From positions 1 to 64,000 of the forward strand of contig NZ_KB903631.1 in assembly GCF_000379725.1 (NCBI RefSeq): a stretch of 64,000 nt of DNA, in the 5' to 3' direction. Origin of the DNA: Cytophaga aurantiaca DSM 3654 (GTDB lineage: Bacteria; Bacteroidota; Bacteroidia; Cytophagales; Cytophagaceae). Shown in pieces: positions 50,388-60,565 of this stretch. The stretch's first letter is position 1, and the number at the start of each line of letters is the position of its first letter. The position numbers and the translations under genes were made by a program. The notes under the pieces were generated by a model. The model was not told the origin of the DNA. It searched no databases and worked only from the letters and a program-made list of their open reading frames with translations.

Positions 50388-52445
50388 ATGCATCCACAAA
50401 GTTCAACTAATTTAAAAAATAGAGTTAATAAACTTCATTTGCCTAAAACGAAACCTCTTTTACCTTTATTCGAAATAATTAGTAATTCAATACATGCTAT
50501 TAATGAAAAGCAAGCTTTAAAAGGGGATGATTTTAAAGGCGAAATTTTTATTAAAACTATTAGAAATGGTAGAGAAGAAACTTTAAAGGAAGTTTCTGAT
50601 ATTGAAATATATCCAATTAATTCTTTTCAGGTAATAGATAATGGCATTGGATTAGATAGTGATAATATAAAATCTTTTGCTGAATTTGATACTGAGAGAA
50701 AAGCTAAAATTGGAGGCAAAGGTGTTGGAAGGTTAGTTTGTTTAAAGGCTTTTAGAAAAATAATTGTTGAAAGTGTGTATTTTGAAGATGAAGCATATAA
50801 AATTAGAAAATTCGAATACAAAAAATCAAATGAAGGGTTTGATAAATATGAAGATAATATAGAAACAAATAAAAAAGATACTGGGACAATTTCGACATTG
50901 TCAATTTACGAAGAAGATTATATTGCTCACGTTCCATTGAGTTTACATGAAATTGCGAGGCAAGTCATTACCCATTTTCAGCTATACTTTATTCAAAGAA
51001 TTGAGCCCCAAATTATAATCAAAAATCAAGATAATATTGAAATAAATTTGACAGATATATTTAATGAAGAATTTGAAAAAGAAATATTAGATAAAGAATT
51101 TGATGTCTCCGATAGCAAATTTACAATATTTATTTCTAAATCATTTAAAGCAAAAAGTCATAAAATACATTATTGTGCGCATGAGCGCTCAGTAAAAGAG
51201 GAAGGACTATCTAAATACATTGAGGATTTAAAATATATTATAAAAACCCAAAAAAATGACGGATATTATTTTCAAATTTTTGTGGTGGGTGATTTTTTAA
51301 ATAAAAATGTAAATGAAGAGAGAACAAGTTTTAATTTTACGTTAGAAGAAGAAAATGATGAACTAGAGTTAAAGGAAATCACATTGTCTAAAATTAGAAA
51401 AAATGCGATTTTGTCAATTGAAGAATTATTAAGTGATTTTCTAACAAATATTAGAAAAGAAAAATTGGAAATATATTATCCAATAATTGAAAAAGAATAT
51501 CCAAATTATCATAGTGTTATAAATTATAACAAAGAGAAAGTAGAAAAATTGCCAATTGGGTTGACTAAAGAAGAATTAGATTTAAAATTATATGAGATAG
51601 AAAGCGAATGGAGAATTAAAGTTAAAAAAGAAGGAATTGAATTAATTGATAAGAAAAAGGATATAACAACTCTTGAAGAATATACCGTTCTTTATGAAAA
51701 GTTTTTGACTGAATTCAATGAAGTTGGACAATCAGATTTAGCAAGGTATATAATTCATAGACGCGCTGTAATTGACCTACTTGATAAGCTTATAGAGTTG
51801 AACGAAGAGAATAAATTTGCTAATGAGGAAATTGTGCATAGTTTATTTTTTCCAATTAGAGAACATGGTAGTGCTGTCGCTTCAGATAAACAAAATTTAT
51901 GGTTAATCGATGAAAGATTAACTTTTAATTCACTTCTTTCATCAGACAAGTTATTCAAGCAAATTAAAAGTTTAGATTCAGAATCAAGTGATAGGATTGA
52001 TTTAGTTGTTAGAAAAGAAGCTGTTTTTGAAGATGCAACTTTATTTTCCGAGGAAAAGTTTCCATTTGAATCATTTACAATAGTTGAATTCAAGAAGCCA
52101 GAAAGAAATGATTTTAAACATGGCGATAAAGAAAAAGACCCTGTTAAACAGGTTAGATCTTATATAGAACAAATTATTAAAGGAAAAGAAAAAAATAAAG
52201 GAAAAACTATTGGAGCATCTAAAAATACACCGTTTTATTGTTACATAATAGCTGATGTAACTGATACTTTGAAAGATATTTTAGATTATGAAAGTTTTAG
52301 TCCAACACCTGATGGGTTAGGTTATTTTAGATTCTATGATACTAGTACTTCAAGATCATATATTGAAGTGCTTCCATTTAAAAAAGTTATAAAAGATGCT
52401 AAGCAAAGAAATAAGATTTTATTTGACAAATTAAAGCTTTCTTAA
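50388..52445 (+). CDS. GHKL-type ATPase fused to PD-(D/E)XK nuclease-like domain
   Basis: 685 residues from ATG 50388; an in-frame TTG at 50376 is less likely. N-terminal GHKL (Hsp90/MutL/histidine-kinase type) ATPase: FEIISNSIHAI with Glu29 and Asn33, VIDNGIGL with Asp84, and GGKGVGRL at 109-116. The middle (about 200-530) is helical and Lys/Glu-rich. The C-terminus has the PD-(D/E)XK pattern RIDLVV with Asp538 and FTIVEFKKPE with Glu567 and Lys569, followed by KQVRSYIEQII, as in restriction-type nucleases. No His phosphoacceptor, so not a kinase. Probably an ATP-gated nuclease, plausibly in phage or plasmid defence. No named system recognised. More AT-rich than its neighbours. Confidence 0.75.
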   Translation: MHPQSSTNLKNRVNKLHLPKTKPLLPLFEIISNSIHAINEKQALKGDDFKGEIFIKTIRNGREETLKEVSDIEIYPINSFQVIDNGIGLDSDNIKSFAEFDTERKAKIGGKGVGRLVCLKAFRKIIVESVYFEDEAYKIRKFEYKKSNEGFDKYEDNIETNKKDTGTISTLSIYEEDYIAHVPLSLHEIARQVITHFQLYFIQRIEPQIIIKNQDNIEINLTDIFNEEFEKEILDKEFDVSDSKFTIFISKSFKAKSHKIHYCAHERSVKEEGLSKYIEDLKYIIKTQKNDGYYFQIFVVGDFLNKNVNEERTSFNFTLEEENDELELKEITLSKIRKNAILSIEELLSDFLTNIRKEKLEIYYPIIEKEYPNYHSVINYNKEKVEKLPIGLTKEELDLKLYEIESEWRIKVKKEGIELIDKKKDITTLEEYTVLYEKFLTEFNEVGQSDLARYIIHRRAVIDLLDKLIELNEENKFANEEIVHSLFFPIREHGSAVASDKQNLWLIDERLTFNSLLSSDKLFKQIKSLDSESSDRIDLVVRKEAVFEDATLFSEEKFPFESFTIVEFKKPERNDFKHGDKEKDPVKQVRSYIEQIIKGKEKNKGKTIGASKNTPFYCYIIADVTDTLKDILDYESFSPTPDGLGYFRFYDTSTSRSYIEVLPFKKVIKDAKQRNKILFDKLKLS

Positions 52446-52468
52446 AATGTTAGCTAACTAGATGCAAA

Positions 52469-52852
52469 TTATAAATTTGGACCTAGAACCCGTATACTAT
52501 TCTTTGCTAATAAACCAGGCATTATTTCATCTTGCAAAGTCATGCCAAAAATAATTGCATGAGCATCATTACTTCCGTCTTTCAAAGGATCATGAAACGT
52601 TTTAAGACCTATTTTAATAATTGAACTATTGGGTATTCTAAATAACATGAATTTACTTTTGTCACCAATAGCAGTTGCAAAGTCTGTTAATGAATTAACA
52701 TCCACAGATAGCTCACCTTTGTCTTTTTCTCGCAGTTTAAAAACTCTTGATGTTGCAGATCCATCAATAGGGTTCATGTAATTTTTTTCTGGAGTACTAT
52801 AACTACGCCTTAAAAGCCATTCAGTTTCATTTACTAATTCTCTTTCTGACAT
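52469..52852 (-). CDS. hypothetical protein, third gene of TIGR04255 operon
   Basis: 127 residues, no signal peptide, mixed alpha/beta (LVNETEWLLRRSYSTPEKNY, STDF-like centre, IIKIGLKTFHDPLKDGSND). It starts 7 bp after the 159-residue gene, so it is translationally close. Convergent with the nuclease gene, with 23 bp between stops. Family unknown to me. Confidence 0.6.
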   Translation of the reverse strand: MSERELVNETEWLLRRSYSTPEKNYMNPIDGSATSRVFKLREKDKGELSVDVNSLTDFATAIGDKSKFMLFRIPNSSIIKIGLKTFHDPLKDGSNDAHAIIFGMTLQDEIMPGLLAKNSIRVLGPNL

Positions 52853-52859
52853 TAATGGA

Positions 52860-53339
52860 TTATTTTTGGTTTAACCATTCTAAAAGGTATGGTAAGTTAT
52901 TTATTGTAAAAATTTGTTGATCGGGAGTTCCACGCTCTGGAAATAATACAACAACGGACTTTAATGGATAAAATATAATTTCTAATGATCTATCTTTTTT
53001 CTTATTTCTAATGTCTAACATTATTTCGCCATTGGGCCCAGGAGCTGCATGAAAAATAGGTTGCCCATGTTTTTCCAATAATGAAGTAATAAATTTAGCT
53101 TGTTTAATCACGGATTCTATAGGAGCTATAGAATCATTTTCATCCCAATTATCTTCTAACACAGAAAACTCTCGCAATAATTTATGAATACGATTATTTA
53201 AACCTATTTGGTGTTTTAAAGTAATTGTAATACTTGATGACAAAGGTTGTACATCTGTTTTATACCAAATGCGAGCAACATTAGGATTAGATAATGTTGA
53301 TGGTTCATTAGTAGTATAATTATCGATCAAGACTTGCAT
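52860..53339 (-). CDS. hypothetical protein, second gene of TIGR04255 operon
   Basis: 159 residues without signal peptide. The centre reads LEDNWDENDSIAPIESVIKQ, then a strand-rich end with PGPNGEIMLDIRNKKKD and LEIIFYPLKSVVVLFPE. Its start overlaps the end of the TIGR04255 gene by 20 bp, showing coupled translation. Function unknown; proteins of this size commonly accompany TIGR04255. Confidence 0.65.
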   Translation of the reverse strand: MQVLIDNYTTNEPSTLSNPNVARIWYKTDVQPLSSSITITLKHQIGLNNRIHKLLREFSVLEDNWDENDSIAPIESVIKQAKFITSLLEKHGQPIFHAAPGPNGEIMLDIRNKKKDRSLEIIFYPLKSVVVLFPERGTPDQQIFTINNLPYLLEWLNQK

Positions 53340-54060
53340 AAAATTCAGGGTTTAGCATTCTTTTGAACATTTCGGAAGTATTAGTATGTGCTTCTTCTAT
53401 CCAATTATCTACAGACTCAATCTTAAAATTAGATTGTTGTTCTACAGTAGTTGACCATACCACAGACTGTTTTTGAGTTTGATTATTAACACCATTAGTT
53501 ATATTCAAATTCATGATTGAACCATTAGATAATTCAAAGTTCTGTTGAATATTAAAACTAATAAGCTTTCCTGGAGTAGAATAATTTGTTATAATTCGTG
53601 TCTGAAGATTTTTATTCATAAAATCTTCAGGCGCACAATCATTTAAATCCCAAGCATCAATATATTGCAACTTTAATTTATTGAAAGTTAAAGTTTCTTC
53701 GTAACTATTTTCAAGTTTATTAATGGTAGCAAGAATTAATGGTTTATAACTATTCTCCCATTCATATCCTTGTTCTATTTCATTAACTGCAATCATTCCT
53801 TGGCCATGTTGTATGACAGGCCATATTAATTCACTCCTCCAGTATTGATGTAGCGGAGCACCAAATATTTTAAGTGGAGTACCGTCAGGGATAAGTTTGC
53901 GATGGAGTGGAAATTCTTTTTTTAGTTGTTCTGCAAATCTTCCTTGAGCTAGATCAAAACCCGGATCAGTTTGGATGCCAAAGTTATCGACTGAACACTC
54001 CCAATGAAGTTCAAAAACTACTTCTTTGAGCGGTGCCTTATTTAATTTTGTTTTACTCAT
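53320..54060 (-). CDS. TIGR04255-family protein
   Basis: 246 residues. The N-terminal signature KAPLKEVVFELHWE and the following pattern (FAEQLKKEFP, LIWPVIQHGQGMIAVNE, WENSYKPLILATINKLEN, LQYIDAWDL) fit the TIGR04255 'sporadically distributed' family. The C-terminal strand-rich part ends in a helix WIEEAHTNTSEMFKRML. Members occur patchily in many bacteria, often with small partner genes, and have no established biochemical role. It leads a three-gene operon with the two genes downstream. AT-rich codon use suggests acquisition. Confidence 0.8.
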   Translation of the reverse strand: MSKTKLNKAPLKEVVFELHWECSVDNFGIQTDPGFDLAQGRFAEQLKKEFPLHRKLIPDGTPLKIFGAPLHQYWRSELIWPVIQHGQGMIAVNEIEQGYEWENSYKPLILATINKLENSYEETLTFNKLKLQYIDAWDLNDCAPEDFMNKNLQTRIITNYSTPGKLISFNIQQNFELSNGSIMNLNITNGVNNQTQKQSVVWSTTVEQQSNFKIESVDNWIEEAHTNTSEMFKRMLNPEFYASLDR

Positions 54061-54319
54061 TTATAGTAAATCACAAATTTATTAGTAGATGTTTAAAACG
54101 TCTTATTAAATCCTATTATAAAAAATGCATAATACTCTAATGCAAATTTTATTATACGACTTACTCACAAAATTAGATACATTTTATTACAATATATATC
54201 AATTTATTCAAACTCTCCATGTTCAAACGACTAAAATACACCCCCTTCCCCAAATCCCCGCCCCAACCACTAGGAATTCTCCCAAACTTTTCGTTATTTG
54301 TATAGTAATACAAGCATGC

Positions 54320-54421
54320 TTTAGGGGTGTCACGGTAAATACCATTTAATCGCGACTGAGATCATACCCTTTGAACCTGATCAGGCTGATACCTGCGAAA
54401 GGAAAAAGTACAGAACACCTA
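54320..54421 (+). ncRNA. TPP riboswitch (THI element)
   Basis: The conserved THI-box is visible: AGGGGTGTC start, CTGAGATCATACCCTTTGAA, CCTGATCAGGCTGATACCTG, GCGAAAGG and a closing ACACCT that pairs with the 5' AGGGGTGT to form P1. It lies 88 bp upstream of thiS and would repress the thi genes when thiamine pyrophosphate is bound. The 54061-54319 stretch before it holds no gene I can support. Confidence 0.95.
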
Positions 54422-54509
54422 TCCATTATAGTCCATAGTGTGTTCATCTCAATCGCCCGTTTCCCGTCCCGTTAAGGCTTGTTGCTTTACACATTAATTA
54501 TTCATTGTA

Positions 54510-54713
54510 ATGAACGTTATTGTCAACAACAAAACCGTAGAGCTTCCGGATGCTTCCGGCATCAACGCTTTATTGGCGCAACTCAACATTGCTTCTCCGC
54601 AGGGGATAGCCATTGCTGTTAACGAGCAGGTGGTTCCCAAATCGGACTGGCAGAGCCGTGTGTTGAACGACAATGACCAGATATTACTTATTCGTGCTAC
54701 TCAAGGAGGATAA
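54510..54713 (+). CDS. thiS: ThiS sulfur carrier protein
   Basis: 67 residues, beta-grasp (ubiquitin-like) fold, ending in the required Gly-Gly (RATQGG), which is adenylated and thiocarboxylated to deliver sulfur for the thiazole ring. First gene after the TPP riboswitch. The codons for its last residues (CAA GGA GGA) double as a Shine-Dalgarno-like AAGGAGG in front of thiC. Confidence 0.93.
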   Translation: MNVIVNNKTVELPDASGINALLAQLNIASPQGIAIAVNEQVVPKSDWQSRVLNDNDQILLIRATQGG

Positions 54714-56609
<1,896 letters not shown>

Positions 56610-56634
56610 CTAATTAACCGTGCCATAAATGGGA

Positions 56635-56771
56635 CGGCAATGAAAGCCGAGCAGTTGTTATTATTAAGAGCTACCTAGCTTTCATTGCCGTTGGCTTTAG
56701 CCAACGGTTATAGAGAAAGATGGTTTCGATCTAGTCGTAAATCCTCCAAGGTTTTAAAAACCTTGGAGGAT
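56635..56771. repeat. three inverted repeats between thiC and thiD
   Basis: CGGCAATGAAAGC at 56635 pairs with GCTTTCATTGCCG at 56678. CCGTTGGCTTTAGCCAACGG lies at 56688-56707. ATCCTCCAAGGTTTT / AAAACCTTGGAGGAT lies at 56741-56771. The last belongs to a palindrome family also seen at 63040. The AT-rich TAAGCGTTCAGCATTAAGCT region up to thiD (56815-56886) is low-complexity. Confidence 0.65.
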
Positions 56772-56886
56772 TCGTTAGCGAAACGAACCTCTCTACTAAA
56801 AGAAACCATTAGATAATGAAACGCTAAAAAGCTTTAGGCCTTAAGCGTTCAGCATTAAGCTATAAATAAGCATTAAGCTAAGAAAT

Positions 56887-57633
56887 ATGTATCAACCGTT
56901 AAACAAACCATACGTCCTTTCCATCGCCGGGCTAGACCCCACGGCAGGTGCGGGTATACTGGCAGATGTGAAAACATTCACAGCTACGGGAAGTTATGGT
57001 TTTGCGGTAGCAACGTGTTTAACGGCACAGACAGAAGATACCTGCGAACATGTACAATGGTTTTCTGTAAAGGAAATTACAACACAGTTAAAACCGCTGC
57101 TTGAAAATTATCCGATCGGCGTAACCAAGTTGGGTGCGCTGAAAGATCTGGCGATGGCAACGGCGTTGATCGATTATGTGTTGAGTATAAAACCCGATAT
57201 GAAGTTTGTACTGGATCCGATCTTGAGTACTTCTTCCGGAAAAGAATTTATGAAGCTGAATGCAGATATTAAAAGTCTGCTTTCAAAAATCCATCTGCTT
57301 ACACCGAATTATCCGGAGATACAAATGTTGTCAGGGAATCAGAATGCGCTGGAAGCAGCCATGGTGCTGTCGATGCACACGAATGTATATTTAAAGGGCG
57401 GACATTCAAACGAAGAAGCGTTGGTGGATCGGTTGTTTGTACAAGGTTCAATGACAGAGTTTCCGAAGGAACGCAATGCAATTGCAAAGAAACACGGCAG
57501 TGGCTGTGTCTTATCATCATCCATCGCGTCTTATCTGGCGCAGGGAAACACATTAACAGAGGCAAGTGAAAAAGCATCCAAATATATGTGCGGCTTTTTC
57601 AGTTCATCTGAAACAAAATTAGGAATACATTAA
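56887..57633 (+). CDS. thiD: ThiD hydroxymethylpyrimidine/phosphomethylpyrimidine kinase
   Basis: 248 residues, ribokinase-like fold. SIAGLDPTAGAGILADVKTF at the N-terminus binds the pyrimidine, KGGHSNEEALVDRLF lies in the middle, and the ATP/anion-hole motif HGSGCVLSSSIASYLAQG is near the C-terminus. It phosphorylates HMP and HMP-P to HMP-PP for coupling with the thiazole. It ends 9 bp before thiE. Note Gly-Ser-Gly-Cys in place of the usual GTGC. Confidence 0.93.
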   Translation: MYQPLNKPYVLSIAGLDPTAGAGILADVKTFTATGSYGFAVATCLTAQTEDTCEHVQWFSVKEITTQLKPLLENYPIGVTKLGALKDLAMATALIDYVLSIKPDMKFVLDPILSTSSGKEFMKLNADIKSLLSKIHLLTPNYPEIQMLSGNQNALEAAMVLSMHTNVYLKGGHSNEEALVDRLFVQGSMTEFPKERNAIAKKHGSGCVLSSSIASYLAQGNTLTEASEKASKYMCGFFSSSETKLGIH

Positions 57634-57642
57634 ATCCAACAC

Positions 57643-58245
57643 ATGACAATTTCGAACCTACATTATATTACAGATTCCACACAGGGCTTAGAACCTTTAT
57701 TAAAAGCAGGTTTGAACTGGGTGCAGCTGCGTGTGAAAAACCGCAACGAAAAAGAAATGTACAATCTGGCAGATTCGTTTGTTGCCTTGTGCGAAAAATA
57801 CAAAGCATATTCCATCATCAACGATTATCCGAAGCTTGCAAAAAAAGTTGGTGCAGATGGCGTACATCTTGGCAAAGAAGATATGTCGGTTGCAGAAGCA
57901 CGTGCATTACTTGGCAAAGATTTCATCATTGGAGGAACTGCAAATACGTATGAAGATGTTGAAGCATTATCCGAAGCAGGCGCCGATTACGTAGGACTTG
58001 GTCCGTTTCGTTTTACTGAAACAAAAAAGAATTTAAGTCCGGTATTGGGTCTTGAAGGTTACAACGAAATATTGCAAAGCTGTTCAGTGAATGGTATTCG
58101 TGTTCCAATCATTGCTATAGGCGGAATTACCGTTGAAGATCTGGAAGCCTTGCGCGATGCCGGATTACACGGAGTAGCAGTGTCGGGAGCGATACGGAAA
58201 GCGCAGAACCAGGTAGCGGCTGTTAAACAGTTTCTAGGAAAGTAA
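57643..58245 (+). CDS. thiE: ThiE thiamine-phosphate synthase
   Basis: 200 residues, TIM barrel. WVQLRVKNRNEKEM binds HMP-PP, then IINDYPKLAKKVGADGVHLG, the GGTANTYEDVEALSEAGADY, VGLGPFRFTETKKN pyrophosphate loop and IIAIGGITVEDLEA. Couples HMP-PP with thiazole phosphate to thiamine phosphate. Length normal. A more diverged homologue lies at 63121. Confidence 0.93.
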   Translation: MTISNLHYITDSTQGLEPLLKAGLNWVQLRVKNRNEKEMYNLADSFVALCEKYKAYSIINDYPKLAKKVGADGVHLGKEDMSVAEARALLGKDFIIGGTANTYEDVEALSEAGADYVGLGPFRFTETKKNLSPVLGLEGYNEILQSCSVNGIRVPIIAIGGITVEDLEALRDAGLHGVAVSGAIRKAQNQVAAVKQFLGK

Positions 58246-58539
58246 TAAGTTCTAGGTTCTAAGTTTTAAGAAGGCAGCAGAGCTTTACTATAATTAACGA
58301 TATAATAGTTAAGAAACAATTCTTAAAACTTATTACACGCTCTGGCGCCAGTCTTCAGACTGGTGTCTATCATTCGGCAGTCTTTGACTGCATTATTAAA
58401 CCAGTCAAAGACTGGAAAATAAAAGTCACCAGTCACCGCTCCGCTAAGACTGGCGCCAGAGCTCTTAATAATTATTACATAAAACTTAATACATAAGACC
58501 TTCTTATTACTTAAAACTTATTACTTAGAACATACTGGT
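58246..58539. repeat. intergenic repeats between thiE and thiG
   Basis: Family B ends at 58339-58365 (CTCTGGCGCCAGTCTTCAGA, CTGGTG) and at 58420-58465 (GTCACCAGTCACCGCTCCGC, TAAGACTGGCGCCAGAGCTC) enclose palindromes GCAGTCTTTGACTGC and CCAGTCAAAGACTGG. The flanks carry degenerate TTAAAACTTATTACTTAGAA direct repeats, also seen at 60439-60565. No gene. Confidence 0.65.
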
Positions 58540-59319
58540 ATGAGTGATTTATTAAAAATAGCAGACAAAGTTTTCTCCAGCAGACTCTTTACTGGTACCG
58601 GTAAATTTGCTACGGGAGAAGAAATGTTTCATGCGCTGCAGGCCTCCGGTTCAGAGCTGGTGACGGTTGCACTGCGCAGAATAGATATAGAAGGACAGGA
58701 AGATGATATTTTGAAGTGGCTGAAAAAAGGAAACTTTAATCTGCTGCCGAATACTTCCGGTGCACGTAATGCGAAGGAAGCAGTGTTTGCTGCAACGCTT
58801 GCGCGTGAGGCCTTGGGAACAAACTGGTTGAAACTGGAAATTCATCCCGATCCAAAATATTTGATGCCAGATCCGATTGAAACGTTGAAGGCAGCAGAAG
58901 AACTGGTGAAAGCAGGTTTTGTGGTATTACCATACATTCATGCAGATCCGGTCTTGTGTAAACGTCTGGAAGAAGTGGGTTGTGCAGCGGTAATGCCGTT
59001 GGGTTCGCCGATTGGCAGCAACAAAGGTTTACGTACGCGTGACTTTCTTGAAATTATAATTGAACAAAGCAATGTACCTGTGATCGTAGATGCTGGCATT
59101 GGTGCACCTTCACATGCTGCAGAAGCAATGGAGTTGGGCGCATCTGCTGTATTGGTAAATACAGCGATGGCCGTTGCGGGTGATACAAAAGCCATGGGCA
59201 AAGCCTTCGGTATGGCGGTTGAAGCCGGACGTATGGCCTATCTGGCGAAACTTGCTCCGGTAAGTAATGCAGCGCATGCTAGCAGTCCGCTGTTATCCTT
59301 TCTGAATGATATAAGTTAA
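58540..59319 (+). CDS. thiG: ThiG thiazole synthase
   Basis: 259 residues, TIM barrel. The Schiff-base lysine is Lys98 in [36 protein letters not shown] and [18 protein letters not shown] bind phosphate. It condenses DXP, dehydroglycine and ThiS-thiocarboxylate into thiazole phosphate. It ends 3 bp before thiH, as expected for a ThiG-ThiH pair. Confidence 0.96.
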   Translation: MSDLLKIADKVFSSRLFTGTGKFATGEEMFHALQASGSELVTVALRRIDIEGQEDDILKWLKKGNFNLLPNTSGARNAKEAVFAATLAREALGTNWLKLEIHPDPKYLMPDPIETLKAAEELVKAGFVVLPYIHADPVLCKRLEEVGCAAVMPLGSPIGSNKGLRTRDFLEIIIEQSNVPVIVDAGIGAPSHAAEAMELGASAVLVNTAMAVAGDTKAMGKAFGMAVEAGRMAYLAKLAPVSNAAHASSPLLSFLNDIS

Positions 59320-59322
59320 ATC

Positions 59323-60438
59323 ATGTTACAGTTTAAAGAAATCTTTGATCAATATTCCTGGGATGAAGTGTATGCTTCCATCTATGCTAAAAAAGCATCG
59401 GATGTAGAACGTGCATTGTCTAAAGAGAATCTCGATCTGGAAGATTTCAAAGCGCTGATTTCTCCTGCTGCTGCTCCGTATTTGCCTGCTATGGCTGAAC
59501 GAAGCCATCAGCGTACCTTACAGCGTTTCGGCAAAACGATGCAGATGTATGTGCCGCTGTATTTGTCGAATGAATGTCAGAACATTTGCACCTACTGTGG
59601 TTTCAGCATGGATAATAAATTGCTTCGTAAAACATTGAAAGACGAAGAAATTATCCGTGAAGCAAAAGCCATTAAAGAAATGGGTTTTGATCACGTGTTA
59701 TTAGTTACAGGTGAAGCGAATCAAATGGTTGGCGTTCCGTATTTAAAACATGCGATTGAAATACTGCGTCCATACTTTGCACAGATCTCGATTGAAGTGC
59801 AGCCGCTGGACGAAGACGAATATAAAATACTGATCGATGCGGGAGCATACGCTGTATTGGTGTATCAGGAAACGTATCATCAGGAAGAATATAAAACACA
59901 TCATCCGAAAGGGAAAAAATCGAATTTCTATTACCGTCTGGATACGCCGGATCGAGCGGCACGCGCGGGTGTAGACAAATTGGGTTTAGGTGTATTGATC
60001 GGATTGGAAGATTGGCGCGTAGATAGTTTCTTCACAGCGCTTCATCTAAATTATTTAGAGAAGCAATACTGGCAAACGAAATACTCACTGTCGTTTCCAC
60101 GTTTGCGCCCGCATGCAGGTCTAACTGAACCAAAAGTAATTATGAACGATCGCGAGCTGGTGCAGTTAATTTGCGCGTACCGTTTGTTCGATCAGGAATT
60201 AGAATTATCTATTTCAACACGCGAAACCGAAGCGTTTAGAAATCATATTATAAAGTTAGGCATCACATCCATGAGTGCCGGATCGAAAACCAATCCGGGC
60301 GGTTATGTGGTAGAGAAAGAATCACTCGAACAATTCGAGATCTCCGACGAACGCACACCGCAAGAGATCGCAACGATGCTGAAAGGCGCGGGTTATGAAC
60401 CGGTGTGGAAGGATTGGGCACAGGCATATGATATATAG
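59323..60438 (+). CDS. thiH: ThiH radical SAM tyrosine lyase
   Basis: 371 residues. The radical SAM triad CxxxCxxC is C85, C89 and C92 (CQNICTYCGFSM). The dehydroglycine-producing domain continues with YQETYHQEEYKTHHPKGKKS and SMSAGSKTNPGGY. It cleaves tyrosine to dehydroglycine for the thiazole. Presence of ThiH rather than the oxidase ThiO means glycine oxidase is not needed and points to an enzyme usable at low oxygen. Confidence 0.95.
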   Translation: MLQFKEIFDQYSWDEVYASIYAKKASDVERALSKENLDLEDFKALISPAAAPYLPAMAERSHQRTLQRFGKTMQMYVPLYLSNECQNICTYCGFSMDNKLLRKTLKDEEIIREAKAIKEMGFDHVLLVTGEANQMVGVPYLKHAIEILRPYFAQISIEVQPLDEDEYKILIDAGAYAVLVYQETYHQEEYKTHHPKGKKSNFYYRLDTPDRAARAGVDKLGLGVLIGLEDWRVDSFFTALHLNYLEKQYWQTKYSLSFPRLRPHAGLTEPKVIMNDRELVQLICAYRLFDQELELSISTRETEAFRNHIIKLGITSMSAGSKTNPGGYVVEKESLEQFEISDERTPQEIATMLKGAGYEPVWKDWAQAYDI

Positions 60439-60565
60439 GTAATATGTTTTATGTTCTAAGTTTTAAGAAATGAACAGCAATTCTTAAACGAACATTGTAT
60501 TTTAATTAACACTCACTATTTCACCTTTCCATTCTTAAAACCTAAAACTTATTACTTAAAACTTA
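60439..60565. repeat. degenerate TTTTAAGAA/TTAAAACTTA spacer between thiH and thiF
   Basis: About 127 bp of AT-rich short direct repeats (TTCTAAGTTTTAAGAAATGA, TTCTTAAAACCTAAAACTTA, TTACTTAAAACTTAATGCG). The same words flank thiG and follow thiF at 61605-61625. Confidence 0.45.

Noticed and set aside
50388-52445. Histidine kinase
   Set aside because: GHKL boxes are present but there is no DHp H-box; the C-terminus is nuclease-like instead.
54125-54349. Plus-strand 74-residue ORF before the riboswitch
   Set aside because: It runs into the TPP riboswitch, is low-complexity and has no recognisable features.
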